Part shown: one piece after another, positions 25,212 through 33,860 of the stretch
Layout: the number at the start of each line of letters is the position of its first letter
Position numbering within the stretch: the first letter of the stretch is position 1
Assembly: GCF_001042615.1 (NCBI RefSeq)
Contig: NZ_AP012327.1
Location: 496,001 to 560,000, forward strand
DNA: 64,000 nucleotides
Reading direction: 5' to 3'
Source of the DNA: Bifidobacterium catenulatum subsp. kashiwanohense JCM 15439 = DSM 21854
Lineage (GTDB): Bacteria > Actinomycetota > Actinomycetes > Actinomycetales > Bifidobacteriaceae
Notes under the pieces: generated by a model
Databases searched by the model: none
What the model was told of the DNA's origin: nothing
The model's input: the letters and a program-made list of their open reading frames with translations, nothing else
Program-made: the position numbers and the translations under genes

Positions 25212-26759
25212 ATGGCTGGTATTGGATTTGAACTGAAGAAACTGTTCCATCGTAGGGGCTTGATGGCAATGCTGCGAGCCTACGGCTATGCCGGTGTGAT
25301 TTGCGCAGGCCCGATGCTGCTGGGCGTGCTTCTGCAGTTTGGCGTGCTGATTGTGAGCGGTTGGTGGCAGGTGGGCCGCCCCGACCGTGATCTGCTCGTA
25401 TGCATGATCACATACACATTGCTTGCCTCATTGGTGTTGACAAGTTTTCTGTCGATGCCGGTCACACGTTTTTTGGCGGATATGCTGTTTGATCACGATG
25501 AGAAGATGATTCTGCCATCGTTTTGGGGGTCTACCGACATCATGTTGATGGTGGGCGCAGTATTGTACACGGTGTTTCTGCTGTTTTCTGGAGCCACGCT
25601 GATGCAGGGCGCGTTGTGTTTATGGCTGTTTCTTGAAATGGTCGTTAACTGGAATGCGATGAGTTATTTGACGGCCATTAAAGATTACAAAAGCATTTTG
25701 TATTCTTTTGCTGCTGCAGTGCTGGTGGCGTTTGTTACGTCATGCGTGCTGCTTGCGTTGGCGTTGCCGCCGGTGGAATCGCTGTTGTTTGCGGTGGTGC
25801 TTGGCTATGGTGTGATGCTGGTGTGGGATGTGCTGCTGTTGCATCGGTATTTTCCGCAAAGTCGTGAGAATCCGTGGCTGTTTCTGCAATGGGTTGACCA
25901 GTTTCTGCCGTTGGCGTTGACCGGATTGTTTACCACCATTGGATTGTTCGCCCATTTGGTGATCACCTGGTGTGGGCCGCTTGGCATCAAAGTGAAGGGT
26001 CTGTTTTATGGTGCGCCATATTACGATGTGCCCGCCATGCTTGCGTTTTTAACGATTCTGATCACCACGGTGAATTTTGTGGTGTCGGTGGAAGTGAATT
26101 TCTATCCGACATATCGTTCGTATTACAGTCTGCTCAACGATGGTGGCACGGTTAAAGACATTACCGTTGCAGAAAATGAAATGCTGGCTGTGCTCAATCG
26201 AGAATTGCATTACACGGCGTTGAAGCAATTGTTGGTGACCGCTGCCGTGATTTCGTTGGAAAAAACAGCGCTGAACGCGCTTCCTTTGGGTTTCAACGAT
26301 GCGATGCATGGATATTTTCGTGTGCTATGCGTCGGATATGCGCTGTATGCGGTCGGCAATACCGTAATGCTGATCCTGCTGTACTTCACCGATTATTCTG
26401 GTGCGTTGACTGCATCGGCATTATTCGCCGGGTCGACGGTTATTTTCACGGTGATCGGACAGTTCTTCACTACCACACTGTTCGGCTTCGGTTTTCTGAT
26501 GGGAGCGTCGCTGTTCGCTATTTATGCGACATTCCGGCTCGCCTCATACACCGACAATCTGCCATACCGAGTGCTGGGGCAGCAGCCGATTGTGGCACAG
26601 ACGAAACGTGGACGTTTCACCGAACTGGGCATACTGCTTGAACACGGCGAACAACGAATCGATCAATCACTGCATCGCGCGGAATATAAGAGGCACGTGC
26701 GGCGCGAGTGCGGGACGAACATTACAGAAGCGAACAATACAATCGGGGAGGAATCGTAA
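25212..26759 (+). CDS. pelG: PelG-like multi-pass membrane protein
   Basis: 515 residues with about 12 hydrophobic segments. The N-terminus MAGIGFELKKLFHRRG is the hallmark of PelG, a MATE-like membrane protein that complexes with PelD, PelE and PelF and is thought to carry the polymer across the membrane. ATG 25212 is one base after the pelF stop. A hydrophilic tail of about 50 residues follows the last helix. In a Gram-positive cell no outer-membrane export parts (PelB/PelC) are needed, and none are present. Confidence 0.9.
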   Translation: MAGIGFELKKLFHRRGLMAMLRAYGYAGVICAGPMLLGVLLQFGVLIVSGWWQVGRPDRDLLVCMITYTLLASLVLTSFLSMPVTRFLADMLFDHDEKMILPSFWGSTDIMLMVGAVLYTVFLLFSGATLMQGALCLWLFLEMVVNWNAMSYLTAIKDYKSILYSFAAAVLVAFVTSCVLLALALPPVESLLFAVVLGYGVMLVWDVLLLHRYFPQSRENPWLFLQWVDQFLPLALTGLFTTIGLFAHLVITWCGPLGIKVKGLFYGAPYYDVPAMLAFLTILITTVNFVVSVEVNFYPTYRSYYSLLNDGGTVKDITVAENEMLAVLNRELHYTALKQLLVTAAVISLEKTALNALPLGFNDAMHGYFRVLCVGYALYAVGNTVMLILLYFTDYSGALTASALFAGSTVIFTVIGQFFTTTLFGFGFLMGASLFAIYATFRLASYTDNLPYRVLGQQPIVAQTKRGRFTELGILLEHGEQRIDQSLHRAEYKRHVRRECGTNITEANNTIGEES

Positions 26760-26762
26760 ATC

Positions 26763-28577
26763 ATGACATGGTGGAATCGACGCAACACAAAAGCTATTAC
26801 CACGCTTGTCAAGCAAATAGCGGCATTGACGGCAATGCTGATGGTGCTTTCCTGCGCTGGGTGTGCGACTTCATCACCCAGCGATAATGAACAATCGCAA
26901 TCATCGGATTCAACGCAGACGCATGAGCAAGTCAAGAAAAGCGCTGAACAAAGCATCGACGGCGCACACTTGCGCGACAACGAATCGTTATACAAGGTGT
27001 ATGACGACAGCGGCGTGGAAACCATGTATCTGACGGTATCGCGCGGTAATTCGTCGGAAGGAACCGACCATAGCTGGAGTGAAATCAACCAGTATTCCGT
27101 TGATGACTATGCGGCAATGGGCGTTGGACGCTACAAGGTCAATGGTTTGCTGCAGGTCGGCGACGAACAGGGGCCGGTTTCCGGGGAGCTTGGTTTTGGC
27201 GAAAGCGCGCCGAACGCCACCGTGCAGGTACGTGGTCAGTCATCGAGTAAAAACGAGCAGAAGAATTACAAGATCGAGTTGAAAAGCGGCAAAGGCAAGT
27301 GGCGTGGACAGCGTACCATCGCATTGAACAAGCATATGGGTGAAGGTCTGCGTTTCCGTAACAAAATGGCCTTTGATCTCATCAAAGGCATCGACCAGAT
27401 GATGGGGCTGCGCACGCAATTCGTGCACTTGTATGTGAAAGACGAGACCAGCGGATCGGATTCCTTTGACGATTACGGTCTGTATACGCAGGTCGAACAG
27501 CTCAACAAAACCGCATTGCAAGCACACGGACTTGATAAGAATGGCCAGCTGTATAAGGCCAATTATTTCGAATTCCATCGAGACGAAGACGTGATCAAAC
27601 TCGCCGACGATCCCGATTACGATCAGACGAAATTCGAAGAAAAACTGGAAATCAAAGGCGACAACGACCATACCAAACTGATTGCCATGTTGAACGCGCT
27701 CAACGATTATTCAGTGCCGATGAGCGACATTCTCGGCAAATATTTCGATACTGAAAATCTCGCATACTGGATGGCATTCCAGCTGTTGACCGGCAATATC
27801 GATACGCAAAGCCGCAATATGTACCTGTATAGTCCCACGAATTCCGACACCTTCTACGTGCTTGACTGGGACAACGACGGCATGCTCATGCGCAAGGAAT
27901 ATGAGATCAAACAACGTTCCGATGGCAAAAGCTGGGAGAACGGCATCAGCAACTACTGGGGCAACATGCTGTTTAGCCGCTGTTTGCAGACCAAGTCGTT
28001 CCGAACTGCGCTCGACAAGGCAATACAAGACGAATATAAGTACATGAATGCCAATCGCATCAACTCCATGGTGAAGCATTACCGCAGCATTACGGAACAA
28101 TATGTGTGGAAAATGCCTGATTCCATGCATGAAGGCGTCACCAAAAGCCAATATGATGTAATCGCGAACCAGCTGCACAGTGAAATCGAACAGAACTACC
28201 AGACATACCAAACCGGGTTTAACAAGCCCATGCCGTTCTACATCGGCACACCTACCCCTACCAATGGCAAGCTCAAACTCAACTGGGATGTCTCCTACGA
28301 TTTCAACAATGAGGATTTGCGTTATACCGTCACCGTGTCCAAGGATTACGAAGGTAAGGATGTAGTGTTCACACAGAGCGACCTCGTATTGCCGGAAGCC
28401 GTGATGGACATGCCCGGTGAAGGCCAGTACTTCATCAAAGTGAGCGTGCGCAACGCATCAGGCGAGACTCAGGACGCGTTTGACTACTACGTCACCGACG
28501 GCAACAAGATCTACGGCACCAAGTGCTTCTATGTGAAAGGCGGCGGCAGCATTGTGGAGGATGCCAATGTTCAATGA
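26763..28577 (+). CDS. CotH-kinase-family lipoprotein
   Basis: 604 residues. An N-terminal hydrophobic segment with a lipobox-like cysteine (VLSCAGC, about residues 29-35) is followed by a Ser/Asn/Gln-rich linker. A CotH-like kinase domain (about 95-440) contains VRGQSSS, KNYKIELKSG, RFRNKMAFDLI and the metal/ATP motif LDWDNDGMLM. A C-terminal Fn3-like beta domain spans about 500-600. CotH proteins are atypical kinases that phosphorylate secreted proteins in Bacillus spores; the target here is unknown. Located three bases after pelG. CotH, VTC and DUF4956 proteins occur together in many bacteria, so the three here form a module. Confidence 0.85.
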   Translation: MTWWNRRNTKAITTLVKQIAALTAMLMVLSCAGCATSSPSDNEQSQSSDSTQTHEQVKKSAEQSIDGAHLRDNESLYKVYDDSGVETMYLTVSRGNSSEGTDHSWSEINQYSVDDYAAMGVGRYKVNGLLQVGDEQGPVSGELGFGESAPNATVQVRGQSSSKNEQKNYKIELKSGKGKWRGQRTIALNKHMGEGLRFRNKMAFDLIKGIDQMMGLRTQFVHLYVKDETSGSDSFDDYGLYTQVEQLNKTALQAHGLDKNGQLYKANYFEFHRDEDVIKLADDPDYDQTKFEEKLEIKGDNDHTKLIAMLNALNDYSVPMSDILGKYFDTENLAYWMAFQLLTGNIDTQSRNMYLYSPTNSDTFYVLDWDNDGMLMRKEYEIKQRSDGKSWENGISNYWGNMLFSRCLQTKSFRTALDKAIQDEYKYMNANRINSMVKHYRSITEQYVWKMPDSMHEGVTKSQYDVIANQLHSEIEQNYQTYQTGFNKPMPFYIGTPTPTNGKLKLNWDVSYDFNNEDLRYTVTVSKDYEGKDVVFTQSDLVLPEAVMDMPGEGQYFIKVSVRNASGETQDAFDYYVTDGNKIYGTKCFYVKGGGSIVEDANVQ

Positions 28578-29391
28578 CGGTGGCAATCGAGGAACGTCGC
28601 TGCTGCAGCGCGTCAAACGTCGAGTCTGCGAAGAATTATCCGTTCCGCCGAGCACCGCCAAGGAACGGTTCCGTCATGAGCTCAAATATCTGATCTCATA
28701 CGCGCAAAAGACCGATTTGAACGTGCGTATGGCGCCGCTGCTTGGTCTCGACAAACATGCGAGCAACGGCGGCTATATGATTCGCAGCCTGTATTTCGAC
28801 GATTATTGGAACACCGCATATCGGGAAAAAGTCGACGGTGTGCTGCTGCGCAAGAAATATCGTATTCGCATCTACGATTACAGCGACCGCGTGATCAAAC
28901 TGGAACGTAAACGCAAAAGCGACAGTTGGATCTACAAGGAGGATGCGCCGCTCACCCATGAGCAGTTCGACCGCATTCTTGCCGGCGATTACGAGTTTTT
29001 GCGCGACAGCGAGCATCAATTGTGCCGCGAGTTTTATGTGGAATGCATGTGCAATGTGTTGCGTCCGCGTGTGATCGTCGATTATGAGCGCGAACCGTGG
29101 ATTCTTGACGCCGGTACTGTGCGTGTCACTTTCGATATGAATGTGCGTGCGGCGGTTGGGGGATTCGATATTTTCGACTCCACACTGCCAGTACTGCCCG
29201 TGCTTGAGCCGGGAAAACTGGTGATGGAAGTCAAATTCACTGAATTCCTGCCGCAGATGGTACGCGATCTGTTGCCTGGCAAAGCTCAGGAGTTGACGTC
29301 GGCTTCGAAATACGTGCTCTGTTATGACAAAGCCTCGTATTTGCGGGGATTCGGCTACTGGCAGGAAGGCTGGAGCGTGCCGAGTCTGTAA
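28567..29391 (+). CDS. VTC-domain protein (polyphosphate-polymerase fold)
   Basis: 274 residues. It carries the tunnel-lining charged motifs of the VTC/TTM fold in order: ERFRHELKYLIS, MIRSLYFDD, LLRKKYRIRIYD, VIKLERKRKS, VIVDYEREPW, VRVTFDMNVR and KLVMEVKFTEFLP. In yeast Vtc4 this fold makes polyphosphate from ATP; bacterial members beside CotH are uncharacterised. Start ATG 28567 follows GGAGG by 6 bases and overlaps the CotH gene by 11 bases. No membrane helix is seen; membrane placement may depend on the neighbouring DUF4956 protein. Confidence 0.85.
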   Translation: MFNDGGNRGTSLLQRVKRRVCEELSVPPSTAKERFRHELKYLISYAQKTDLNVRMAPLLGLDKHASNGGYMIRSLYFDDYWNTAYREKVDGVLLRKKYRIRIYDYSDRVIKLERKRKSDSWIYKEDAPLTHEQFDRILAGDYEFLRDSEHQLCREFYVECMCNVLRPRVIVDYEREPWILDAGTVRVTFDMNVRAAVGGFDIFDSTLPVLPVLEPGKLVMEVKFTEFLPQMVRDLLPGKAQELTSASKYVLCYDKASYLRGFGYWQEGWSVPSL

Positions 29392-29468
29392 AGACAGTCT
29401 ATGATCGGCTGGCATTTCCCAAAATCAAACGTTACGAATCAAGGAAGCAAGAGCGAAAGAACAGCATT

Positions 29469-30134
29469 ATGAGCGTTAATGACATGATCAAAAAGTCGGT
29501 GCTGAAATCCTTCAGTCAATACAATGTGCCCAAAATGGCGTTGGCATTGCTGGTGGCGTTGATCGTTGGTATCGTCATCTACTACGTGTATCGCCGTTTC
29601 TACACGGGCGTGGTGTATTCGCGCAGTTTCGCGGTCACATTGGTGGGCATGTCCGTGCTCACCTGCATGGTCACGTTGTCTATCAGTACGAATATTGTAA
29701 TCTCCCTTGGTATGGTCGGTGCGTTGTCGATTGTGCGTTACCGTACTGCGGTCAAGGATCCGATGGATCTGCTGTATTTGTTCTGGTCGATTACTTCAGG
29801 TATTGCGGCGGGGGCTGGCATGTATGTGCTGGTGATTGTGGCCGGATTGGTGATGATCGGCATGCTGGCATTGTTTTATTCGCATCAGGACAAGGGACGC
29901 GTGTACATTGCGGTGATCCACTATGTGGGCGATATGGTTGGCGATGAGATCACGCGCGCGTTCGGACGCACTAAATTCTTCGTCAAATCCAAAACCATGC
30001 GTAGCGAACGCACGGAAATGGCCGTTGAAGTGTTTTGCAACGACAAGGATATGACGTTCGCCGAACGTATCCGTGCGATTGACGGCGTCGAGGACGTCAC
30101 TCTGATACAGTACAACGGCGAATACCACGGATAG
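29469..30134 (+). CDS. DUF4956 membrane protein
   Basis: 221 residues with about four membrane helices in the first 140 residues (LALLVALIVGIVIYYV, SFAVTLVGMSVLTCMVTLSI and others). The conserved GMVGALSIVRYRTAVKDPMDLLYLFWSI block follows the second helix, and the C-terminal soluble domain is ferredoxin-like (VFCNDKDMTFAERIRAIDGVEDVTLIQYNGEYHG). The family has unknown function and is regularly found with VTC and CotH proteins. The 77-base gap upstream holds no recognisable terminator. Confidence 0.85.
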   Translation: MSVNDMIKKSVLKSFSQYNVPKMALALLVALIVGIVIYYVYRRFYTGVVYSRSFAVTLVGMSVLTCMVTLSISTNIVISLGMVGALSIVRYRTAVKDPMDLLYLFWSITSGIAAGAGMYVLVIVAGLVMIGMLALFYSHQDKGRVYIAVIHYVGDMVGDEITRAFGRTKFFVKSKTMRSERTEMAVEVFCNDKDMTFAERIRAIDGVEDVTLIQYNGEYHG

Positions 30135-30157
30135 TTTTTTCGACGAGGGGGGACCGA

Positions 30158-32335
30158 GTGACCGACATGCCGGAAATGGGCGGAATGCCGTCTAACGACG
30201 AGCTGGTGCCTTTTTTCACATTCGAAGACATCGATTATGCGATCGAAAACGGCGAATTCTGCTGTTATCTGCAGCCTAAATGCAATGCGGAGACGGGAGC
30301 TATTGTAGGAGCCGAGGCGTTGGTGCGCTGGAATCACCCCAAATATGGCGTGATTCCCCCAGGATGGTTCGTCCCGGTATTGGAAAGAGCCGGGCGTATC
30401 TGCCATGTGGATATGTTCGTATGGCGCTTCGTGGCTGAGATGCTGGGCAGATGGGAGCGTGAAGGACGCAATCTGGTACCGGTTTCCGTGAACGTGTCCA
30501 TGATGGATATCGACCAGATGGATGTGGCCGACGTGATTGGCGGGCTGTTGGACGAATATGACGTCGACGCGCGTCTGTTGCGGGTGGAAATCACCGAAAG
30601 TGCCATGGCGAAAAACCTGTCCATGGTGAAGGACACCATCCGCAAACTGCATGCGAGAGGCATCGTGGTGCTGATGGATGATTTCGGTTCGGCATATTCC
30701 TCGCTGAACATGCTCAAAGACATTAATGTCGATATGATCAAACTGGACACGAAGTTCATCGAGCTGAGCAAGGAGAATGCCGGTAAAGGCGTGAAAATCA
30801 TCCAATCCATGATTGTGATGGCCAAGAAGCTGCATCTGATGATCATCGCTGAGGGTGCCCAGACCAAGGAACAGGTCGATCGGCTGAAAGCAATCGGGTG
30901 TGAATACATCCAAGGATATTATTTCTACCCTCCACTGCCGGTGAAACAGATGGAAACGCTGTTGGCCGAACGTGCCGACGGTCGGCACTATTGGGATATG
31001 TCGTGCGATTACCTGCATCGCGATCATGTGACCGTCAACGGCCGGGTGCTGTTGGGAACCTCCGCGTTGGCGGCCGACACTTTTGAAATCCTGGCTGATG
31101 GTCTGGCGGAAATATCCCGGTTGAATGTGGAGACAGGTGAATACCGTGTCATCAAACGGGATGGGGTGATTCCCGATCCGGAAGTCGACGAATTCGGCGC
31201 CTACCTGCGTGCGGTGGCCGCCAGCCGGGTGGTGCATCCTGACGATGCCGGACGATTCTTCGCCGATCTGAGTCTGACCTCAATCCGGGAACGGTTATAC
31301 CGGCAGGAAACCGTGCTGGGGATATACCGCAGCGAGATATTGGCCAAAACCGGCGTAGTCGCATTCGCGGCGATTCCCACTCACGCATGCTCCCCATCCG
31401 ACCCTTGGGCTGTGGTACTGGTCGGACAGAATCTGCCCATAGGACTATTGGCATGCGGCGATGCCGATAATTACCGCAGGGACTCGCTTACGGGACTACT
31501 CAACCGCAATGCCTACGATGACGATTTGGAGTGCATCCAGGCTACGCATGACGAGCCGTTGACGGTGGTGTACATCGACATGATCGGACTGCATGAAATC
31601 AATAACCATTTGGGGTATGCCAAGGGCGATTCGGCGTTGTGCAGACTTGCGAATGCGATGCGTGCCTGCTTCGGGGACGACAGGATCTACCGCATCGGAG
31701 GCGATGAGTTCGTGATTGTCAGCTGCAACCATACGGTGAGCCAAAGTATGCGTCGGATGACGCGTATGCGTCGGGATTTTCTGGAAGGTGATTGGGATAT
31801 ATCCGTAGGTATGGCCGAATCCGATGATGGAGGGGATCTTCCGGACCTCATCAATCAGGCGGAAATCCGTATGCGTCAGGACAAGAAACAGTATTACGCC
31901 AATGGCGGAGTCAAACGTCAGCTTCGCATGCTCAACAACCAGCTTGAGAATATTCTGGTGCGTAATGAGGATATGAAAGCGCTGCTTGAACATCTGAATG
32001 TACGTTATCCGGTGTCGTATATGGTCAATCTGAATACCGATACGCAGCGTTCGATCATGGTGCCCGATTTCTTTCAGCGTATGCTTGATGATCATGGCGG
32101 TTCCTTCCGCGAAGCATTACGTGAGTATTGCTGTGTGATGATTGCTTCCGAATATCAAGAAGGTCTCCTGCGACTGCTTGACTACGATGTTGTCCGTAGC
32201 CGGCTCAAGTCGGAAGGTGTCGTGCAATGCGGTTACGTGAAGAACGACGGTGAGCGGTTCATGTTGACGATTCTTACCGACAACAGATCCATGGACGAGA
32301 CCATGTGGGTGTTCGAACGTAAGGACCTGCCGTAG
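30158..32335 (+). CDS. EAL-GGDEF cyclic-di-GMP turnover protein
   Basis: 725 residues, last gene of the run. The EAL phosphodiesterase domain is N-terminal (about 20-270), with EALVRW at 53, EITES, the DDFGSAYSSLN loop, KLDTKF and a variant AEGAQ. A middle PAS-like region spans about 280-440. The GGDEF domain (about 450-600) has an intact GGDEF at 514-518 and no RxxD five residues before it, so there is no product-inhibition site. A C-terminal region (about 620-725) is unassigned. No membrane helices. The order EAL then GGDEF is the reverse of the usual arrangement. GTG start with a G-rich ribosome site. It is expected to set the c-di-GMP level sensed by PelD. Confidence 0.92.
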   Translation: MTDMPEMGGMPSNDELVPFFTFEDIDYAIENGEFCCYLQPKCNAETGAIVGAEALVRWNHPKYGVIPPGWFVPVLERAGRICHVDMFVWRFVAEMLGRWEREGRNLVPVSVNVSMMDIDQMDVADVIGGLLDEYDVDARLLRVEITESAMAKNLSMVKDTIRKLHARGIVVLMDDFGSAYSSLNMLKDINVDMIKLDTKFIELSKENAGKGVKIIQSMIVMAKKLHLMIIAEGAQTKEQVDRLKAIGCEYIQGYYFYPPLPVKQMETLLAERADGRHYWDMSCDYLHRDHVTVNGRVLLGTSALAADTFEILADGLAEISRLNVETGEYRVIKRDGVIPDPEVDEFGAYLRAVAASRVVHPDDAGRFFADLSLTSIRERLYRQETVLGIYRSEILAKTGVVAFAAIPTHACSPSDPWAVVLVGQNLPIGLLACGDADNYRRDSLTGLLNRNAYDDDLECIQATHDEPLTVVYIDMIGLHEINNHLGYAKGDSALCRLANAMRACFGDDRIYRIGGDEFVIVSCNHTVSQSMRRMTRMRRDFLEGDWDISVGMAESDDGGDLPDLINQAEIRMRQDKKQYYANGGVKRQLRMLNNQLENILVRNEDMKALLEHLNVRYPVSYMVNLNTDTQRSIMVPDFFQRMLDDHGGSFREALREYCCVMIASEYQEGLLRLLDYDVVRSRLKSEGVVQCGYVKNDGERFMLTILTDNRSMDETMWVFERKDLP

Positions 32336-32382
32336 CAGAAGGGCAGGTTGTTCAATGGATGTTTTACCCCCTATCTGGTTTT

Positions 32383-32406
32383 ATTATGTGAGAATGGTTA
32401 CATAAT
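32383..32406. promoter_or_regulatory. 24-base dyad upstream of fucO, candidate operator
   Basis: ATTATGTGA (32383-32391) and TTACATAAT (32398-32406) form 9-base arms with one mismatch around a 6-base spacer. Layout resembles sites for dimeric regulators (Rex and CRP-like sites have similar geometry but different sequence). Confidence 0.4.
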
Positions 32407-32457
32407 GTCGCGGTGTCGTTGATCGCATAACAGTCGAAAATGGGTTTATGATGGAGG

Positions 32458-32490
32458 CGTTGGCTTCGGCAAGGTATGACGAAGCCAACG
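32458..32490 (+). promoter_or_regulatory. Hairpin in the fucO leader
   Basis: Perfect 11-bp stem CGTTGGCTTCG/CGAAGCCAACG with an 11-base loop, 17 bases before the ribosome-binding site. No T run follows, so it is more likely an mRNA-stability or translation element than a terminator. Confidence 0.5.
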
Positions 32491-32518
32491 AACGCACAGT
32501 AGCTTAAAGGAGAGCACT

Positions 32519-33670
32519 ATGGTCTATCGCATGATTTTCAACCAGACGGCGTATTTCGGTCGCGGAGCCATCAAGGAGATTCCGGGCGTTGCCAAGTCGC
32601 ACGGCTTCACCAAGGCATTCATCGTCACCGATCCGGTGCTGCTGGAAACCGGTACCGTCAAGAAGGTCACCGATGTGCTCGATGAGGCAGGCATGCCGTA
32701 TGAGGTCTTCGACAACGTCAAGCCGAACCCGCCGGTCGAATGCATTCAGGACGGTGTCGCCAAGTTCGCCGCATCCGGTGCCGACTTCCTGATCGGCTTG
32801 GGCGGCGGCTCCCCGCAAGACACCTGCAAGGGCATCGGCATCATCACCGCCAACCCGGAATTCTCCGACGTGCTCTCCCTGGAAGGCGTTGCCGACACCA
32901 AGAATCCGTCCGTGCCGATCTTCGGCGTGCCGACCACCGCCGGTACCGCTTCGGAAACCACCATCAACTATGTGGTCACTGACACCGCCAACAAGCGCAA
33001 GTTCGTGGCTGTCGACCCGCACGACATTCCGATCGTCGCTTTCGTCGACCCGGATCTGACCGACTCCATGCCGCGTGGTCTCAAGGTTGCCACCGGACTC
33101 GACGCCCTGACCCACGCCATCGAAGGTTACATCACTCCGGGCGCATGGAGCCTGTCCGACTGCCTGTCCATGCAGACCATCCGTATGATCGCCAAGAACC
33201 TCGCCAAGAGCGCCGACGGTGACATTCCAGCAGGCGAGCAGATGGCATACGCCTCCTACATCACCGGTATGGCCTACTCCAACGTCGGCCTCGGCTTGGT
33301 GCATGGCATGGCCCACCCGCTGGGCGGCCGCCTCGGCGTGGCCCACGGTGTTGCCAACGGCATTCTGCTGGCTCCGGTCATGGAATACAACAAGGACTAC
33401 ACCGGTGAGAAGTACCGTGACATCGCCGACGCCTTCGGCATCGCGGACGCCTACACCGGCGATATCGAAACCGTGCGCGAAGAGGCCGTCCAGGCTGTGC
33501 ATAAGCTCACTGTAGATCTGAAGAACCCGACCACCATCTCCGAAGTCGGTGCAACCGAAGCCGATCTGGAGCCGCTGGCTTATGATGCCTTCCACGATGT
33601 GTGCACGCCGGGCAACCCCCGTCAGGCCACGCAGGAGGACATTCTCGCCATCTACAAGAGCCTGATGTGA
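32519..33670 (+). CDS. fucO: Lactaldehyde reductase / iron-dependent alcohol dehydrogenase
   Basis: 383-residue group III alcohol dehydrogenase. NAD-binding GLGGGSPQDTCKGIG is near residue 98. Metal ligands lie in DPDLTDSMP...GLDALTHAIEGY, LVHGMAHPLGG and GVAHGVANG. FucO-type enzymes reduce L-lactaldehyde to 1,2-propanediol, the known fucose/rhamnose fermentation product of bifidobacteria. Strong AAAGGAG ribosome site, high-expression codon usage, own promoter region and terminator. Confidence 0.93.
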   Translation: MVYRMIFNQTAYFGRGAIKEIPGVAKSHGFTKAFIVTDPVLLETGTVKKVTDVLDEAGMPYEVFDNVKPNPPVECIQDGVAKFAASGADFLIGLGGGSPQDTCKGIGIITANPEFSDVLSLEGVADTKNPSVPIFGVPTTAGTASETTINYVVTDTANKRKFVAVDPHDIPIVAFVDPDLTDSMPRGLKVATGLDALTHAIEGYITPGAWSLSDCLSMQTIRMIAKNLAKSADGDIPAGEQMAYASYITGMAYSNVGLGLVHGMAHPLGGRLGVAHGVANGILLAPVMEYNKDYTGEKYRDIADAFGIADAYTGDIETVREEAVQAVHKLTVDLKNPTTISEVGATEADLEPLAYDAFHDVCTPGNPRQATQEDILAIYKSLM

Positions 33671-33742
33671 TGCGGCAATTCTCACGAATCGGCAATCGTG
33701 CGTAGTGAACGACGAATCGTGAGAGAACAACGCTGAGAACAT

Positions 33743-33788
33743 AAAAATCGTGGTGTGAATCGGAATAAATTCACACCACGATTTTTGT
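33743..33788. terminator. Bidirectional terminator between fucO and the GT2 gene
   Basis: Perfect 18-bp stem, arms 33743-33760 and 33769-33786, 8-base loop, A-rich on one side and T-rich on the other. Confidence 0.92.
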
Positions 33789-33860
33789 ATGCGATTACAA
33801 TTATGTATGTTGATGAATTGAAATATTTCAATATCTCAATTCAATATGAATATATGCGAA

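Noticed and set aside
29921..31237. 438-codon open frame antisense to the DUF4956 and EAL genes
   Set aside because: Spans a gene junction on the other strand and encodes a His-rich sequence without recognisable domains.
32504..33742. 412-codon open frame antisense to fucO
   Set aside because: Shadow of a highly expressed, strongly codon-biased gene; Gly/Val/His-rich translation without motifs.
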